Positions 47,733 to 58,371 of a stretch of DNA of 64,000 nt are shown here, piece after piece. Both the position numbers and the translations under genes were made by a program. The notes beneath the pieces were generated by a model. The model saw only the letters and a list, made by a program, of their open reading frames with translations, ran no database searches and was not told the origin of the DNA. Where the stretch lies: positions 81,693,899 through 81,757,898 of the forward strand of contig OY987300.1 of the NCBI GenBank assembly GCA_963920635.1, in the 5' to 3' direction. The first letter of the stretch is position 1. Each line of letters begins with the position of its first letter. Source of the stretch: Pseudeuparius sepicola. Its lineage: Eukaryota > Arthropoda > Insecta > Coleoptera > Anthribidae.

Positions 47733-48451
47733 TACAGGGTGTTCGAAAAATAGACGGAGATATTTTAGAGGGTGATTCCCTGTTAAGAAATATGGAAAAA
47801 AGTTTCTATAAACATGGGTCCGGAAATGCAGAGTTTTCAAGATACAGGATGTTAAATAAAAAAAAATAAAACATGAAATTATTAATGTCTTAAAAATTAT
47901 TTACTCGATTCTGTTGAAATTTGGCAATGTTATTTGTTGTATTAAGAGGCTAATTTCGCCCTAACTAGATTAAATTTATGAAGTCCAGTGGCGCCCCGGG
48001 GGGCACCTTAGCGAATATTATTATCAAAAAAATGCACGCCACTACCTTTTTTGTAACTTTAATATTTTTTGTTTGATTAAGCATCTAAAAATACAACTTC
48101 TTTCCCTCTTGTATTGTTTTCCTATCTCACTTCGTTTTCGAGAAAAAAAAATAAAAACCGTTTTATTGCATGTCACTGGACAAAATTGGTTGTAGTGTAC
48201 TTTATGTTATGATATTGGAAAAGTTGCAATAACACTCTTTCCTAGAAATGCTTTTGATTATTTGTTTTCCAAGGCACTTGTGATTTTTTTTTTGCAAAAA
48301 TTGATAAACCAATTTTGTCCAGTGACATGCAATATATTTAACATCCTGTATTTTTCATTTCCGGACCCATGTTTATAGAAACTTTTTTTCATATTTCTTA
48401 ACAGGGAATCACCCTCTAAAATATCTCCGTCTATTTTTCGAACACCCTGTA
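47733..48451. mobile_element. 719-bp foldback MITE, ends TACAGGGTGTTCG
   Basis: Inverted arms of about 100 bp (47733-47840 and 48345-48451) share TACAGGGTGTTCGAAAAATA, GGGTGATTCCCTGTTAAGAA and ACATGGGTCCGGAAATG-type blocks. TA lies at the borders. The interior has no frame. Confidence 0.9.
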
Positions 48452-48600
48452 TGTGTATTGATATAGGGATGTTGGGTACTGATAAAGATATTTGTGTCCG
48501 GATACAGATACTGTATTGTTGGAGATAATATGTGTGCTGATAAAGATACTATGTGCGTTGATAGAGATACTATGTGTATTGTTAGAGATGCCCTGTCAAA
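48452..48600 (+). repeat. Minisatellite, unit ~21-22 bp, second locus
   Basis: About six units like GATACTATGTGTATTGATAG, matching 45050-45320 and starting directly at the right end of the foldback MITE. Confidence 0.75.
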
Positions 48601-49352
48601 AACCAAACGCTTCCGCTTTACTTCCTAAATGCGGCAAGTACGCCCGCGACCTCTCCCCACGATCTTTCCCTACAAAATTAAATCCGAGATTAGGGCCCCC
48701 GCACCGCAATCCACTTAATTAATGAGCAGCCCTCGGGCTCGCTCCCGACGCCGGAATCAAAAGATGGAGACGAGATAAAATTAATAGAGACATCTGCCGT
48801 AAACAAATTAGGTGTCCCCGCGCCCGCGGCCTCATTCTGCCGGCTAACGAATCGGAAAACAACCCCGCTCTGTCTCGGCGGGGCCGTTGTTGTTGTTCCC
48901 GCGGTCGATTGTTGTTGGGGGATTTCCAGCGACTCTTTGAAATAATAGTACAGTAAAACTAACACAAAATTAGGCCAAACTCAAGCATCCAAAAAAAAGT
49001 CCTTTCTAGCGCGAAATAGTTCCATACCCTCCTAAGAGTTAGTACTAAAAAGTTACACCACCACCAGCGTCGGGTTTCGGGGGGGAGGGGGTGAAAAGGG
49101 CGGGAAATTCTTATTTTTTCACAGTTTTGCGTGAATATCTAGTAAACTATGAGGTTTAGCGCAAACGTCATCCTATACGCAAATGATATACATTAAATTC
49201 CGAACAAGAATTGTTATATACAAAATTATGGTAAAGTGAACGGTTTCCATGATATGGAGGGGTAAAGATTTCTTTGTTTTTATTTCACGTATTTTTTGTT
49301 GAAAAAACTTAAAATGATTACAGTATAAATTAGTAACTGAATAATGTATGTA

Positions 49353-49391
<39 letters not shown>

Positions 49392-49974
49392 TATTACACC
49401 CATAGATTGTTATTTTTTGTCACAACATAACCTCATAAGTATATGACTGTAAATATGTCCAATACAAGTTAGTAGCCTTAGTTAATTTGTACTCACTTTT
49501 TGCCCTCATTCATTATAGCGTTCTGATTTCCATTCGTTCTTTTATGTCAAATCTTTCCCATATCTAATTTGTCCTCAGCTTGTAAAAATGAGAAAGTCAT
49601 GAATAGGAAGCTCATGTAAAAAACAAGAAAATATATATTGAACAGTCCTCATCGTATGCTTCTGCAGAGATGGATGCGTCCAAAACTGCGAGTGTCGAAG
49701 AAGTGGTCTCAATTGTTCAAGTATGTGCAGCAATTGCTTAGGACTTGCATGCCTCAATAGAGATACTGTAATCATCGACGACGATATAAATGATGATTCT
49801 CAAGTGGACGAAGAACACGAAGATTTGTTTCCTCTCACCAGCCCGAGTGAACTATTTGGTGCTGACTGATAACGCAATTAATGATTCACCTAAAACTTAT
49901 AACCTTTTGTATCATTTTGATTTCCCTCCCATTTTTTCAATATAGATGTTTAATATATTTTCTTGTTTTTCACT
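48601..49974. other. GC-rich island, microsatellite, possible coding relic
   Basis: 48600-48950 is GC-rich and single-copy. 49355-49388 is an AT microsatellite. At 49733-49870 a plus-strand frame encodes an acidic tail (TVIIDDDINDDSQVDEEHED, then FPLTSPSELFGAD and a stop), and just upstream another frame reads MDASKTASVEEVVSIVQVCA. The pair may be the end of a decayed transposase or host exon; I cannot assign it. Confidence 0.4.
49355..49388. repeat. AT microsatellite
   Basis: Seventeen AT dinucleotides in a row. Confidence 0.95.
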
Positions 49975-50887
49975 GGTTACAAGGTTATGTTATATGTCAG
50001 TGTCCAACTGCCATCAGGTTTTATGTGACATGCCAGTGCCATTCTAAAGGAGGCAAAAAATTTCCCATCATAATTCACAATTTTAAAGTTTTCTAACTTC
50101 CAGATACTCAGATGTGACAATTAAAGGTAATGGCTATAGTAGTCCCAATAAATGAAACCAGATTTTTCCTGTATCTATCACTTTTAGTATAATCCTACAA
50201 TTCCCATTACGTGGGCATTACGTATAAGTAGGTAGTTCAAAACAAAAATCGTATTTCGTAAATTTTAAATTATTAAAGCAGGTGTAGCTTCAGTTAGGTC
50301 TTTTTTAAGTTTTAATCTACGACTACAAGTTTATTTTAAGTTTGTGAGGTACCTTGGGAGAGAAATAAAATTACAAAAATTTAATAATGAACACTTATAA
50401 AAACTACATAATTAGAACTACTAGACCTAATCTTATTAGTCCATCCCGAAATCTGAAAGTTCTTTGGGTAGATACATTCAACAAGGGAAGAAAGTTCAAG
50501 TATACATATTACAAATGGATTCAGGAACCTGGTAACAAGGTGCAATAACGACAAATTCTTAAATAAGCAAAATCGGCACTGACTTACCATACTTATTACT
50601 TAAATTCGTGGAAATAATTGCTGGTAATCAATTTCAACTATAAAATAAATTTGTTTCATTTGACAGTTGCCATATTTTGCACTTGTAGACACAATATTAT
50701 CAGGTTTAATTTTTAGAAATCATGGAAACCATTATTAATTTTTACTAACAATCATAGTACCTGTTATATTCATAGATTCTCCAATAAAATGGCATACTTG
50801 GCATCACTGAGACCATTAGAATGAGGAAAAAATAGGCCTCACTGTGGAAAGTATAATGCTGGGTCCCCTTACTTTAAAGAGTCCCTG
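49975..50887 (-). mobile_element. CAGGGACTC hAT-like element, long form, minus
   Basis: Inverted long-form copy: starts inside the family at GGTTACAAGGTTATGTTATA and ends with the intact terminus CTTTAAAGAGTCCCTG. The opposite terminus is missing. It parallels 37516-38425 over about 900 bp. Confidence 0.8.
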
Positions 50888-52559
50888 GGGATTTCGAACG
50901 CAAAATTACGCGGATCCCCCCACAAGTTCTCAATGTCACACCCCGTATGAACAACTTGAAATAAGGGGTGCATGTCCCCGAGAAGCATCTTAGATTTCCC
51001 AAGGCGCCGCCACGAGCGTTCGCCCCACTTGCATTGTTTCGAAAATTCAATTTAATGCGGTTTTTACGCTATGCATCGGCGTGTTTAGGTCTGAATGTGT
51101 ATTGTCCCTTGTGGACATACAAATATGTTGAGTGTAAATCGAGATACCCGAGAATAGTTAAGGATGCGGCAAAGTGTGCCACGCACCTGGCCGGCTGGGG
51201 CTGGGGCTCGAGAACCGATTATCAAATAGAAAATTTTCACGATTTTCTTCTGCTTTGTTGCCGCGTACGAATTAAACGTAATTGCACGTTAAACTTTTTC
51301 TACGTCCACGACCTCCCAAAGGTGTTAATTATTGGGTCTTTGGGGCCTCGGAACTCGGAACACCCCAGGCGAGGACTGGATTATCTCCGCAATCTGGCGG
51401 TGTCCCAGTTATGTTGTTAAGGGATGCGTGAGGGTGTGGCCGCACCATAACTTCCTTTTAGGGTGGGATTCCCAGTCTCAACGGTGCGGTTCTTTCCGGT
51501 CTTAATTTGCAGTTTACACACCACGGATCGAGGCAAGCGAGTGACGAGAAAATGTTCGCACATATTTGTGTAGAGAGAGAAACTGGCAGCCAAACTTGAG
51601 TAAGTGAAATAGTGAATAAATCAGCTGATTCTAAAACATAAAACTTCTATTTTCTGTGTCCTTTGTTTCAAACGATGTCAAACGTCATTTTCCTTCTTTC
51701 CCAATAATGGGGAACTTGAACAATTTTTGTCAATTTCTTTAATATATTTGCCTGCCTATCTATAGAAAGAGCACATACCAAATATCAGCCCTCAAATCTC
51801 AATATTTAATTTGCAATAAATAATTAAAGTTGTGACTGCAAGCTATTCATTTGAAACGACACGAAAAGCGCGGGAATGGTTGTGACGTCACACCTCTCGA
51901 TCCGAGGCCAACGATAAAGACAGGCCACGGCGCTAACGCATAATCGCGTAGTCACGTGACCAACTTAGTTCTATATAATGAAAGGCATTTTTGGAGACAA
52001 GTAGAAAAAACAAATTTCGCAACAATTTGGCAAGTTTTCTTTCATCTATTACATTATTGGTTTTGTGCATCCAAGCTTTCTCTAATTGTTTTTTTTTTCC
52101 AAATTTTCAACCTGCCTCAGCTGTTTTAGGCTGAGAGTTAAACGGCACTGCACTCACAATATTTTGACACATTCTCAAAAATTGTTGTCACCTTCCTTTA
52201 GCTTAGGTGATATTCTCTATAGGTATTTTCCTCCCACAACACATTTGTCCACTTTAATTATTGTTTCACTTTCTTGAAAATGTGTTAGCCACACATACTT
52301 AAGGGTTTTTTAGAAATTAAATCTCAGTTGGGATTTGACGAATCCATTTTTGGCGGAAATTTTCATCCCGAGGCAAAACAAATGTTTGTTATGGCGACAC
52401 TTTCTTCCTGGCTTTTGTAATATGTATAAATATAATATAAACAGACCCAATATTTGGTATTTAGGTTATTTTTTACGAAATAAAAATGAAAACTAACCTC
52501 ATAAGTATACTGTAAATATTGACGAGGTCTCAGTTGATCGGCAGCGTGAAAGACCATAT
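50888..52559. other. Noncoding DNA with long chance frame and CRE/E-box region
   Basis: 50890-51520 is GC-richer and carries a 150-codon open frame (50968-51420) without a recognisable domain or codon signature; I treat it as unassigned. 51883-51890 is a perfect TGACGTCA, followed by the CACGTG cassette and CTATATAA at about 51971, a promoter-like arrangement without a visible downstream gene. Confidence 0.4.
51893..51970 (+). repeat. CACGTG cassette, direct copy
   Basis: Blocks CTCGATC, AAAGACAGGCC, GGCGC and GTCACGTGACCAACTTAG occur in this order and recur inverted at 53072-53140. CACGTG is the E-box core. Confidence 0.6.
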
Positions 52560-52955
52560 CAGGGCGTAGGTCGACAACGAAAATCCTCGAGTACGTTACA
52601 ACACTGATTTATTTCGCACAAGGTGAATGGTGAATACAATAAATACACAAACCCGAACGTGGTCAACGGGACCGTCTGAACTCGCGGATCTCCCGTAAGC
52701 AGTTCACCCCTCTGTGTCTCAGGCTCCACTGTCCAATACTAATACTGTCCCATGTCCATAATAGTCCATTCCGGGTTCCCTATTCTGTGGTTCGGGGGAG
52801 AATTCCCCTTATTACAGCGCTCACGCGTCGCGTCGCGTCGGTGCGAGCGGCACCAATACTCTTGGACGGCACGACTCCCACCCAGACACCCAGAGGCCAT
52901 AATAACACCTGGGCGGTTCCCCTCCGCCAGGACACACGCGCACTAGACACAAACT
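52560..52955 (-). mobile_element. LTR-like sequence, possible solo LTR
   Basis: On the minus strand the stretch starts near TGTCCTGGCGGAGGGGAACC, is GC-rich, and has GCGAAATAAATCAGTGTTG followed by GTACTCGAGGATTTTCGTTG, like a polyadenylation signal and the R/U5 part of an insect LTR. I find no second copy, no clear primer-binding site and no gag/pol, so a solo LTR or a host regulatory region are both possible. Confidence 0.3.
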
Positions 52956-53071
52956 TGTTTCTAAAATATAAACTAAGACGTTTAAAAACATTTTAAACAT
53001 TGAACACTTCTCAAAACCCAAGCTGCCGCTTTCAGTTATGTGACAAATGACATGTAACGTCTGACTAAGAT

Positions 53072-53140
53072 GGTCACGTGATTTTTGTGCGCCAGGGCCT
53101 GTCTTTATAGTAGGCCTTGTCTCGATCGATCGGAAGGCAA
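53072..53140 (-). repeat. CACGTG cassette, inverted copy
   Basis: Complement contains CTCGATC-like GATCGATCGAG, AAAGACAGGCC, TGGCGC and TCACGTGACCATCTTAG in the same order as 51893-51970. Confidence 0.6.
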
Positions 53141-53294
53141 TGACAGGAGTGACAGCTACACAGAATTAGAGATGGGAGAATGAAAATTGAACGTTAAACT
53201 AAACAGTTCGGCGACCCATTTCCAGAGAGATCTGACGTAGGTCAAAAATAAGAACCGCCTAAAAGTTTAAATTTAACAAGGACTTCTTTAATTG

Positions 53295-53342
53295 AATGGT
53301 GAGGCCACGGGACTACTAATTCGTAGGTCCCGGGTTCAATGG
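53295..53342 (+). other. Weak tRNA-like fragment
   Basis: TGAGGCCACGGGACTAC ... GTAGGTCCCGGGTTCAAT resembles the anticodon-to-T-arm half of a tRNA with a B-box-like GGTTCAA. The D-arm and acceptor stem are not convincing. Possibly a tRNA-derived SINE head. Confidence 0.3.
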
Positions 53343-53532
53343 CACAAGAAGTTTTTTTTAATTATCACTGCATTCTACCTCTTTTATTTATCACTGGTTA
53401 TCATTTTCAGTAACAATTGGACAATGGTTATTATGAAAATTATTACTCACAATCTACTCCATAGTGTATTTAAATTCAAGGTATACTTACCTACCTAATA
53501 TGAAATCGTCAGTAGCAGGAAAAATGTAATAT

Positions 53533-53595
53533 ATTGCTCGATGCGTAAGCTCTTTTTGGCCTGGGCCAAAAAAATACGCTTACGCATCTCGCAAT
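53533..53595. repeat. 63-bp two-tier hairpin
   Basis: Outer arms ATTGCTCGATGCGTAAGC and GCTTACGCATCTCGCAAT (18 bp, two mismatches) enclose inner arms TTTTTGGCC and GGCCAAAAA. The length suits a folded RNA or a short foldback. Confidence 0.8.
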
Positions 53596-55070
53596 GTAAA
53601 TAGCTATTTAATACAACACAGTCTTTTCAAACATTATCAACAATATCAAGACTGAGATAGACTATTATAATAAGACGGATAGAAAATGATGGGGCGTTCT
53701 CGTTGATCTTTCTAAACAAAGCATGCGTGGTGCTGTAGTTTTTATACATGTGCCGCCCATATTAGTTTATACATGGTGCCGCCGCCCACCAGAGGCCACC
53801 ACCAACGAGCTACTTGACGTCACTACCCAGGAGGGCGCGTTACAAGAATGATTTGAATTATGCAGTTTTTAATTGCTTATATTTATTACATAAAAATAAG
53901 AAAATCAGTTTTTTTGTGAACTGTGGTTCATTTAATGGCAATAAATTACGTTTGAAAATAATATTTTTCAAATTTAATTTTTGTGCAAGTTCCCCATTAT
54001 TATACAATATCGTTGAAACCAGAAAAAATGCCAAGATAAAATATCATGAAATATACAAGGTGGTGCGTCTAAAACTGAAATCGCAAGAAAATGTTATACA
54101 ATTTTCATATTTGCATTTTTTCCCAAAATTAAAAACAAAGCGGAATGTTATATGAATAACCCTGTACTCGGACAATCAATATTTGGAGAGGAGCAACACC
54201 CCCCCCCCTCTTCACACCCCCTGCAGCTGTCAATTCGGGCGATATTTGCCTCGAAGATTACGCACGTCCCTACAAATAAATGTTGGGATTGCGACAAATT
54301 TAATTGGCAACGTATATCGGCCGAATCCAACAGGATTAATCGAATTTAGGCAATTTTAACACCCCAATGTACGAGTATCTAGAAAAGAATAATTAAAGAT
54401 GCGATAAAAAAAATATCTGCCGAATTGGATCTTTCCTTAATTAATATAATTCGAAACCTGGAATCCATCGACGTACTTCGCAAGCGTCAAATTTCCATTA
54501 TACCAGCAACGTCGTCTTTTATCTTTAATTAAACACCACTTATTTAAAATATCCATTACCGTCCCTCTGGATTTCTTGTTCTGGTTTCGCTAGGATTCAA
54601 AGTTCGGCACCCCTGGCTTTGTTTTGAAACTGGGGGTGGGAGTGTTCGTCCAAGAAAACAGATTAACACGGTCCGACCCCTTCGAATTCCCGACCGTAGG
54701 GCCTTGGGGTCAGTTAATCTATGCAGGGTTGTGCTGGGAAGGTAGAGGTCTTAGACAAAACAATTATCATTTTGGGGCGAAAGGTGTTTGCTCCTATCGG
54801 ATGAACATGGAAAGCAAGAAGTGAGCTAAGTTGCCTAAGTAATCGTCTTACAAACTCTAAAGAAATCTAGTTTCATGTTGTTGCGCCTTCCTTATGTTTG
54901 GACATATTGGACATCAACTTGCTGCGGCAGTATGGACATACCTACTATTGCAACTGTTTTAAATCAATTCATTGAATGAAAGGATAAAAAAGTCAATTCC
55001 AAGGATTGTTAGCACTCTGCTATTTTGTGCAACAAAAAGAGCATGCCTTCTTAATAAACTTCTCTTGTAG
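53596..55070. other. Noncoding DNA with GC-rich patches
   Basis: TGACGTCA at 53815-53822. 54071-54166 is a copy of the GAATAACCCTGTA family. 54180-54350 and 54600-54800 are GC-richer and single-copy in the window. The frame at 53814-54155 overlaps the repeat and has no motif. Confidence 0.45.
54071..54166 (+). repeat. Short repeat ending GAATAACCCTGTA
   Basis: CTGAAATCGCAAGAAAATG start and GAATAACCCTGTA end match the family at 17458-17588. Confidence 0.6.
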
Positions 55071-55880
55071 TTACCCACCTGCCTCGTTCATCTCTCTGAT
55101 CTCCTGAGATATTTTTTCTTTAACTTGGTCGATATTATTTGACCTCTCCGCATATTCAAAGTGCCCCACAGAAAGAAATCGAGTGGGGTCAAGTCTGGGC
55201 TTCTCGCAGGCCATAAAATAGTTCCATTTGCACCAATCCACTCTACAAAAGTGTCATCTAAATGCCTCTTGACAGCATTTGATTTATGTGCTGGAGCACC
55301 GTCTTGTTGCCAAACAATATTCGGCTCATTAACTTGATTCGATAGATCAGAAATTTCACTCCGTGAGAGCTGTAAATATTTTTAGTTCAGTTAAACCGCC
55401 TTCACGAAATACTGGACCAATTATGTGATTCCGAAAAATACCACACCAAACATTTATTGAAGTTCAACCTTGTCATTCAATTGAAATAAACTGTCGTGTA
55501 TTTTCTGATGACCAATAGTGAGTGTTTCTTCTACATGTTGTAAAAGTGGCTTCATCAGTCCACAATATAGAATCTGTAAAAGTAATAACCGTAGGAGTAG
55601 TAATAGAATAGTAATAAGTAGTAGTACCTAGTTAGTTAATAGTAGTATAGTGTAATCTTTATAATGATAATTTAAAAGTGAAAAAAATATGCACTTATAA
55701 ACTGATCATTTCCCGCTTGCTTCTGCACTGAACTGCAATATGTCGCCTTCTATATTATAATTTTCATACAGTTTTTGAACTGAGCGATGACAATATGGTC
55801 TAAACTTATGCATTTTCAACACCCTCTGAACTGAGCTCCATGATATTTGCAAATATCTTGATGCATATTAAGAGTGTTTT
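55071..55880 (-). pseudogene. Mariner-type transposase pseudogene with apparent intron
   Basis: From about 55880 down, the minus strand encodes RYLQISWSSVQRVLKMHKF, a helix-turn-helix segment, then after decay NDQFI. A GT...AG interval follows (55694 down to 55574, 121 bases, TTTTACAG acceptor). Joining its flanks gives INSILWTDEATF, which holds the first catalytic Asp. Next come VWCGIFRNHIIGP, WQQDGAPAHKSNAV (second Asp), WPARSPDLTPLDFFLWG (third Asp, 40 residues after the second) and, after a further shift, NNIDQVKEKISQEI ending in TAA at 55071-55073. It belongs to the IS630/Tc1/mariner superfamily, close in style to 19361-19620. Several stops (near 55480 and 55370) and two or more frameshifts make it inactive. 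Confidence 0.85.
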
Positions 55881-55991
55881 CTGCATATTCACAGTTAAAA
55901 CATATCGTGGTTTATTTCTCTTTTCTTTATTTTCTAAACTTTATGCATTTTCAACACCCTCTGGACTGAGCTCCATGATATTTGCTAATAT

Positions 55992-56104
55992 CTCGCGACA
56001 TTCATTTGTTTTTCTGAATACGCAACTGAAATCGCAAGAAAATTTCATACGATTTTCATATTTACATTTTTCCCAAAAATTAAAAACAAAAAAGTCAAAG
56101 GGGA
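55992..56104 (+). repeat. Short repeat of the GAATAACCCTGTA family, 3' truncated
   Basis: CGCGACATTCATTTGTTTTT and CTGAAATCGCAAGAAAAT match 17458-17588; the usual final block is missing. Confidence 0.55.
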
Positions 56105-56404
56105 TAAATAGAAAATTTCAAGCAGAAATCATGAGTTGTTTTTGTTGTGAATATTGTCCCTTGGGTGGAAGTGCTGTCTTAATTGAAAATTATCGACAAG
56201 TCGCTAGAGACCTTAGAATGATTGGATATTTGATATAGGTAATTACCTATCTTGAAAGGTATAGCCGTATTCCAGTGGGAATAAGATACCACTGCCATCA
56301 GGAAGTGAATTAGATTCATATAAAATCTAATAAATGAGGTTATTTTTCTCTCCCTCTCTCTCAGAAGACGTTTTCATTGCATAACAATTCTTGTAATGCT
56401 ATTA
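56105..56404. other. Noncoding DNA, nothing recognised
   Basis: The frame at 55840-56238 runs through repeat sequence and is not supported as a gene. Confidence 0.4.
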
Positions 56405-57807
56405 TAAAGATTATTTCCCTCATACTGCTTGCATCCAATAAGGTAGCTCCTTCCATAAAAATCCAACCAATCATATGCATCTGCTAGCGATAATTGCACT
56501 TGTGCAAATTATCGCGGTAATTGCTGCACTTGTGCAAATTATCACTTCGTTGCTTAGCAACCGCGAATCTGTTCGATACAAACAAGTACTTCTTAAAATT
56601 TGTGTGTTTTACACTGTTCTAAATAATTATGCAGCTTATAAATTATGTTGCGGTACTATTAAGCATTGTATCAATGAATTTATGTAACTTTTACAATGCT
56701 AAAATCTTGTTATTAGACCTCCGTCTCCGTTTAAATTTATGACACATTCAGAAAATAAATCAACGCCAGGTATAATCGCATTTGCCATGGATATCCAAAT
56801 CAAAGCGTCATGTTTGTTTAGTCGGACGCTACAGTCGAAGCTGTCAGTAAACTCGTTCAAAATGCGTCGTTTTGGAAATGTAAACATAGAAAAAATCAAT
56901 ACAGAAATTATTGAATCGTATTCGTGAAATAATCTGGACAAATACCACTCGTGCCGGAAATTTTTCTAGATAGTTTTATTCTCAAGCCCTATTTTTCCCA
57001 TTAGCAAAACCACTCGTACAAATTGGGCTTTTATTTTCAGAGATAATTTTTTTTATCAGAAAATAAAAGACCAATTTATACTCGTGATCTTTCTAGGCAA
57101 AATAGCGCTTTCGAAAAAATTATCGTATGTAATATCACAAGTGCCGGAAATTTTATAAATTGGTCTTTTATCTCTGAATTAAAAGCCCAATTTGTACGAG
57201 TGGTTTTGCTAATGGGCAAAATAGGGCTTGAGAATAAAATTATCCAGAAAAATTTCGGGTACGAGTGGTATTTGTCAAGATTATTTCTCGAATACGATTT
57301 AATAATTTCTTTATTAATTTTTTCTATGTTTACATTTCCAAAACGATTCACTTTGAACGAGTTTATTGACAGCTTCGACTGTAGCGTTCGAGTAAACAAA
57401 CATGACGCTTGGATATCCAAGGCAAATGCGATTATACCTACACTCTGTCAGCGTTGGTTTATTTTCTGAATGTGTCATAAATTTAAACAGAGACGGAGGT
57501 CCAATAACAAAAATTTAGCAATGTAAAAGTTACATAAATTCATTGATACAATGCTTAAAAGTACCGCAACATAATTTATAAGCTGCACAATTTAGAACAG
57601 TGTGAAACACACAAACTTTAAGAAGTAGGTACGTGTTTGTATCCAACTGATTCGCGGTTGCTAAGCAACGAAGTGATAATTTGCACAAGTGCAGCAATTA
57701 CCGCGATAATTTGCACAAGTGCAATTATCGCTAGCAGATGCATATGATTGGTTGGATTTTTATGGAAGGAGCTACCTTATTGGATGCAAGCAGTATGAGG
57801 GAAATAA
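56405..57807. mobile_element. 1.4-kb palindromic element G with conserved short frame
   Basis: Arms 56405-57020 and about 57165-57807 are inverted copies. Outer parts hold tandem TTGCACTTGTGCAA-type palindromes, inner parts repeat CACTCGTGCCGGAAATTTTT and CAAGTGCCGGAAATTTTAT. Each arm carries one short frame (56739-56927 plus; within 57076-57420 minus) with the shared protein blocks LQSKLSxNSFK and RFGNVNIEKIN. A third arm lies at 62030-62753. No catalytic domain is visible. Confidence 0.75.
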
Positions 57808-58371
57808 TCGATAAAATTTCCGGCACTTGTGATATTACATACGACAAAGTCCTTAACAGGAAGGTTAGGTATTAATATTGTCTGACCCCCCACCCTCTGT
57901 GGCAATAAAGTGAAAGGGCTATACAATCGCTAAACTTCTCGAGCTCCCACGCTTTTGATGACACTTCAAATCTTCGGAGGTCCCTCGGAATCCGCTTTTA
58001 TCCTTATCTCGAAAGATATCGCGACCCTTCCTCTCCGCGTGTGCTATTCAGTGAATTTTTTGTTAGGTCGGACAATAAAGAAAAGCTTTGCAGGAGGAGA
58101 AACATATTTTTACCGTTAGAGCCAATAGTATTGAAATTGGGATAGCGTGGGTTGTAGCATTTCACGGCAGCGAAAAAAGTTAATTGCCTAATAAAAATCC
58201 TAGACACGCACGGGAGGTGGACAAAATGAACGCTAGTGGATGTACAAATTACGGAAGAATAAAAGAAAAACGAATAACCAGATTCAGCCAATTTCCTGTT
58301 GTAAAGGTCGGTTCTCATCATTATTGCTATGCTTTTTTCTATATCTACTCAATAATGAGTGACAGGTAATA
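57808..58371. other. Noncoding DNA, no gene seen
   Basis: The 105-codon minus frame at 58004-58321 has no recognisable domain. No repeats found. Confidence 0.45.

Noticed and set aside
48409..48722. Heptad-like repeated peptide frames on both strands
   Set aside because: A near-21-bp minisatellite automatically gives a repeating seven-residue frame; there is no other coding evidence.
50968..51420. 150-codon open frame, the longest in the window
   Set aside because: It lies in a GC-rich stretch where stops are rarer, has no recognisable domain, signal or repeat, and is rich in Cys, Arg and Leu in no pattern. Not called as a gene without homology or transcript evidence.
52752..53021. Overlapping frames in the GC-rich LTR-like region
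   Set aside because: All three overlap in different frames and strands, as expected for GC-rich DNA with few stops; none has a domain.
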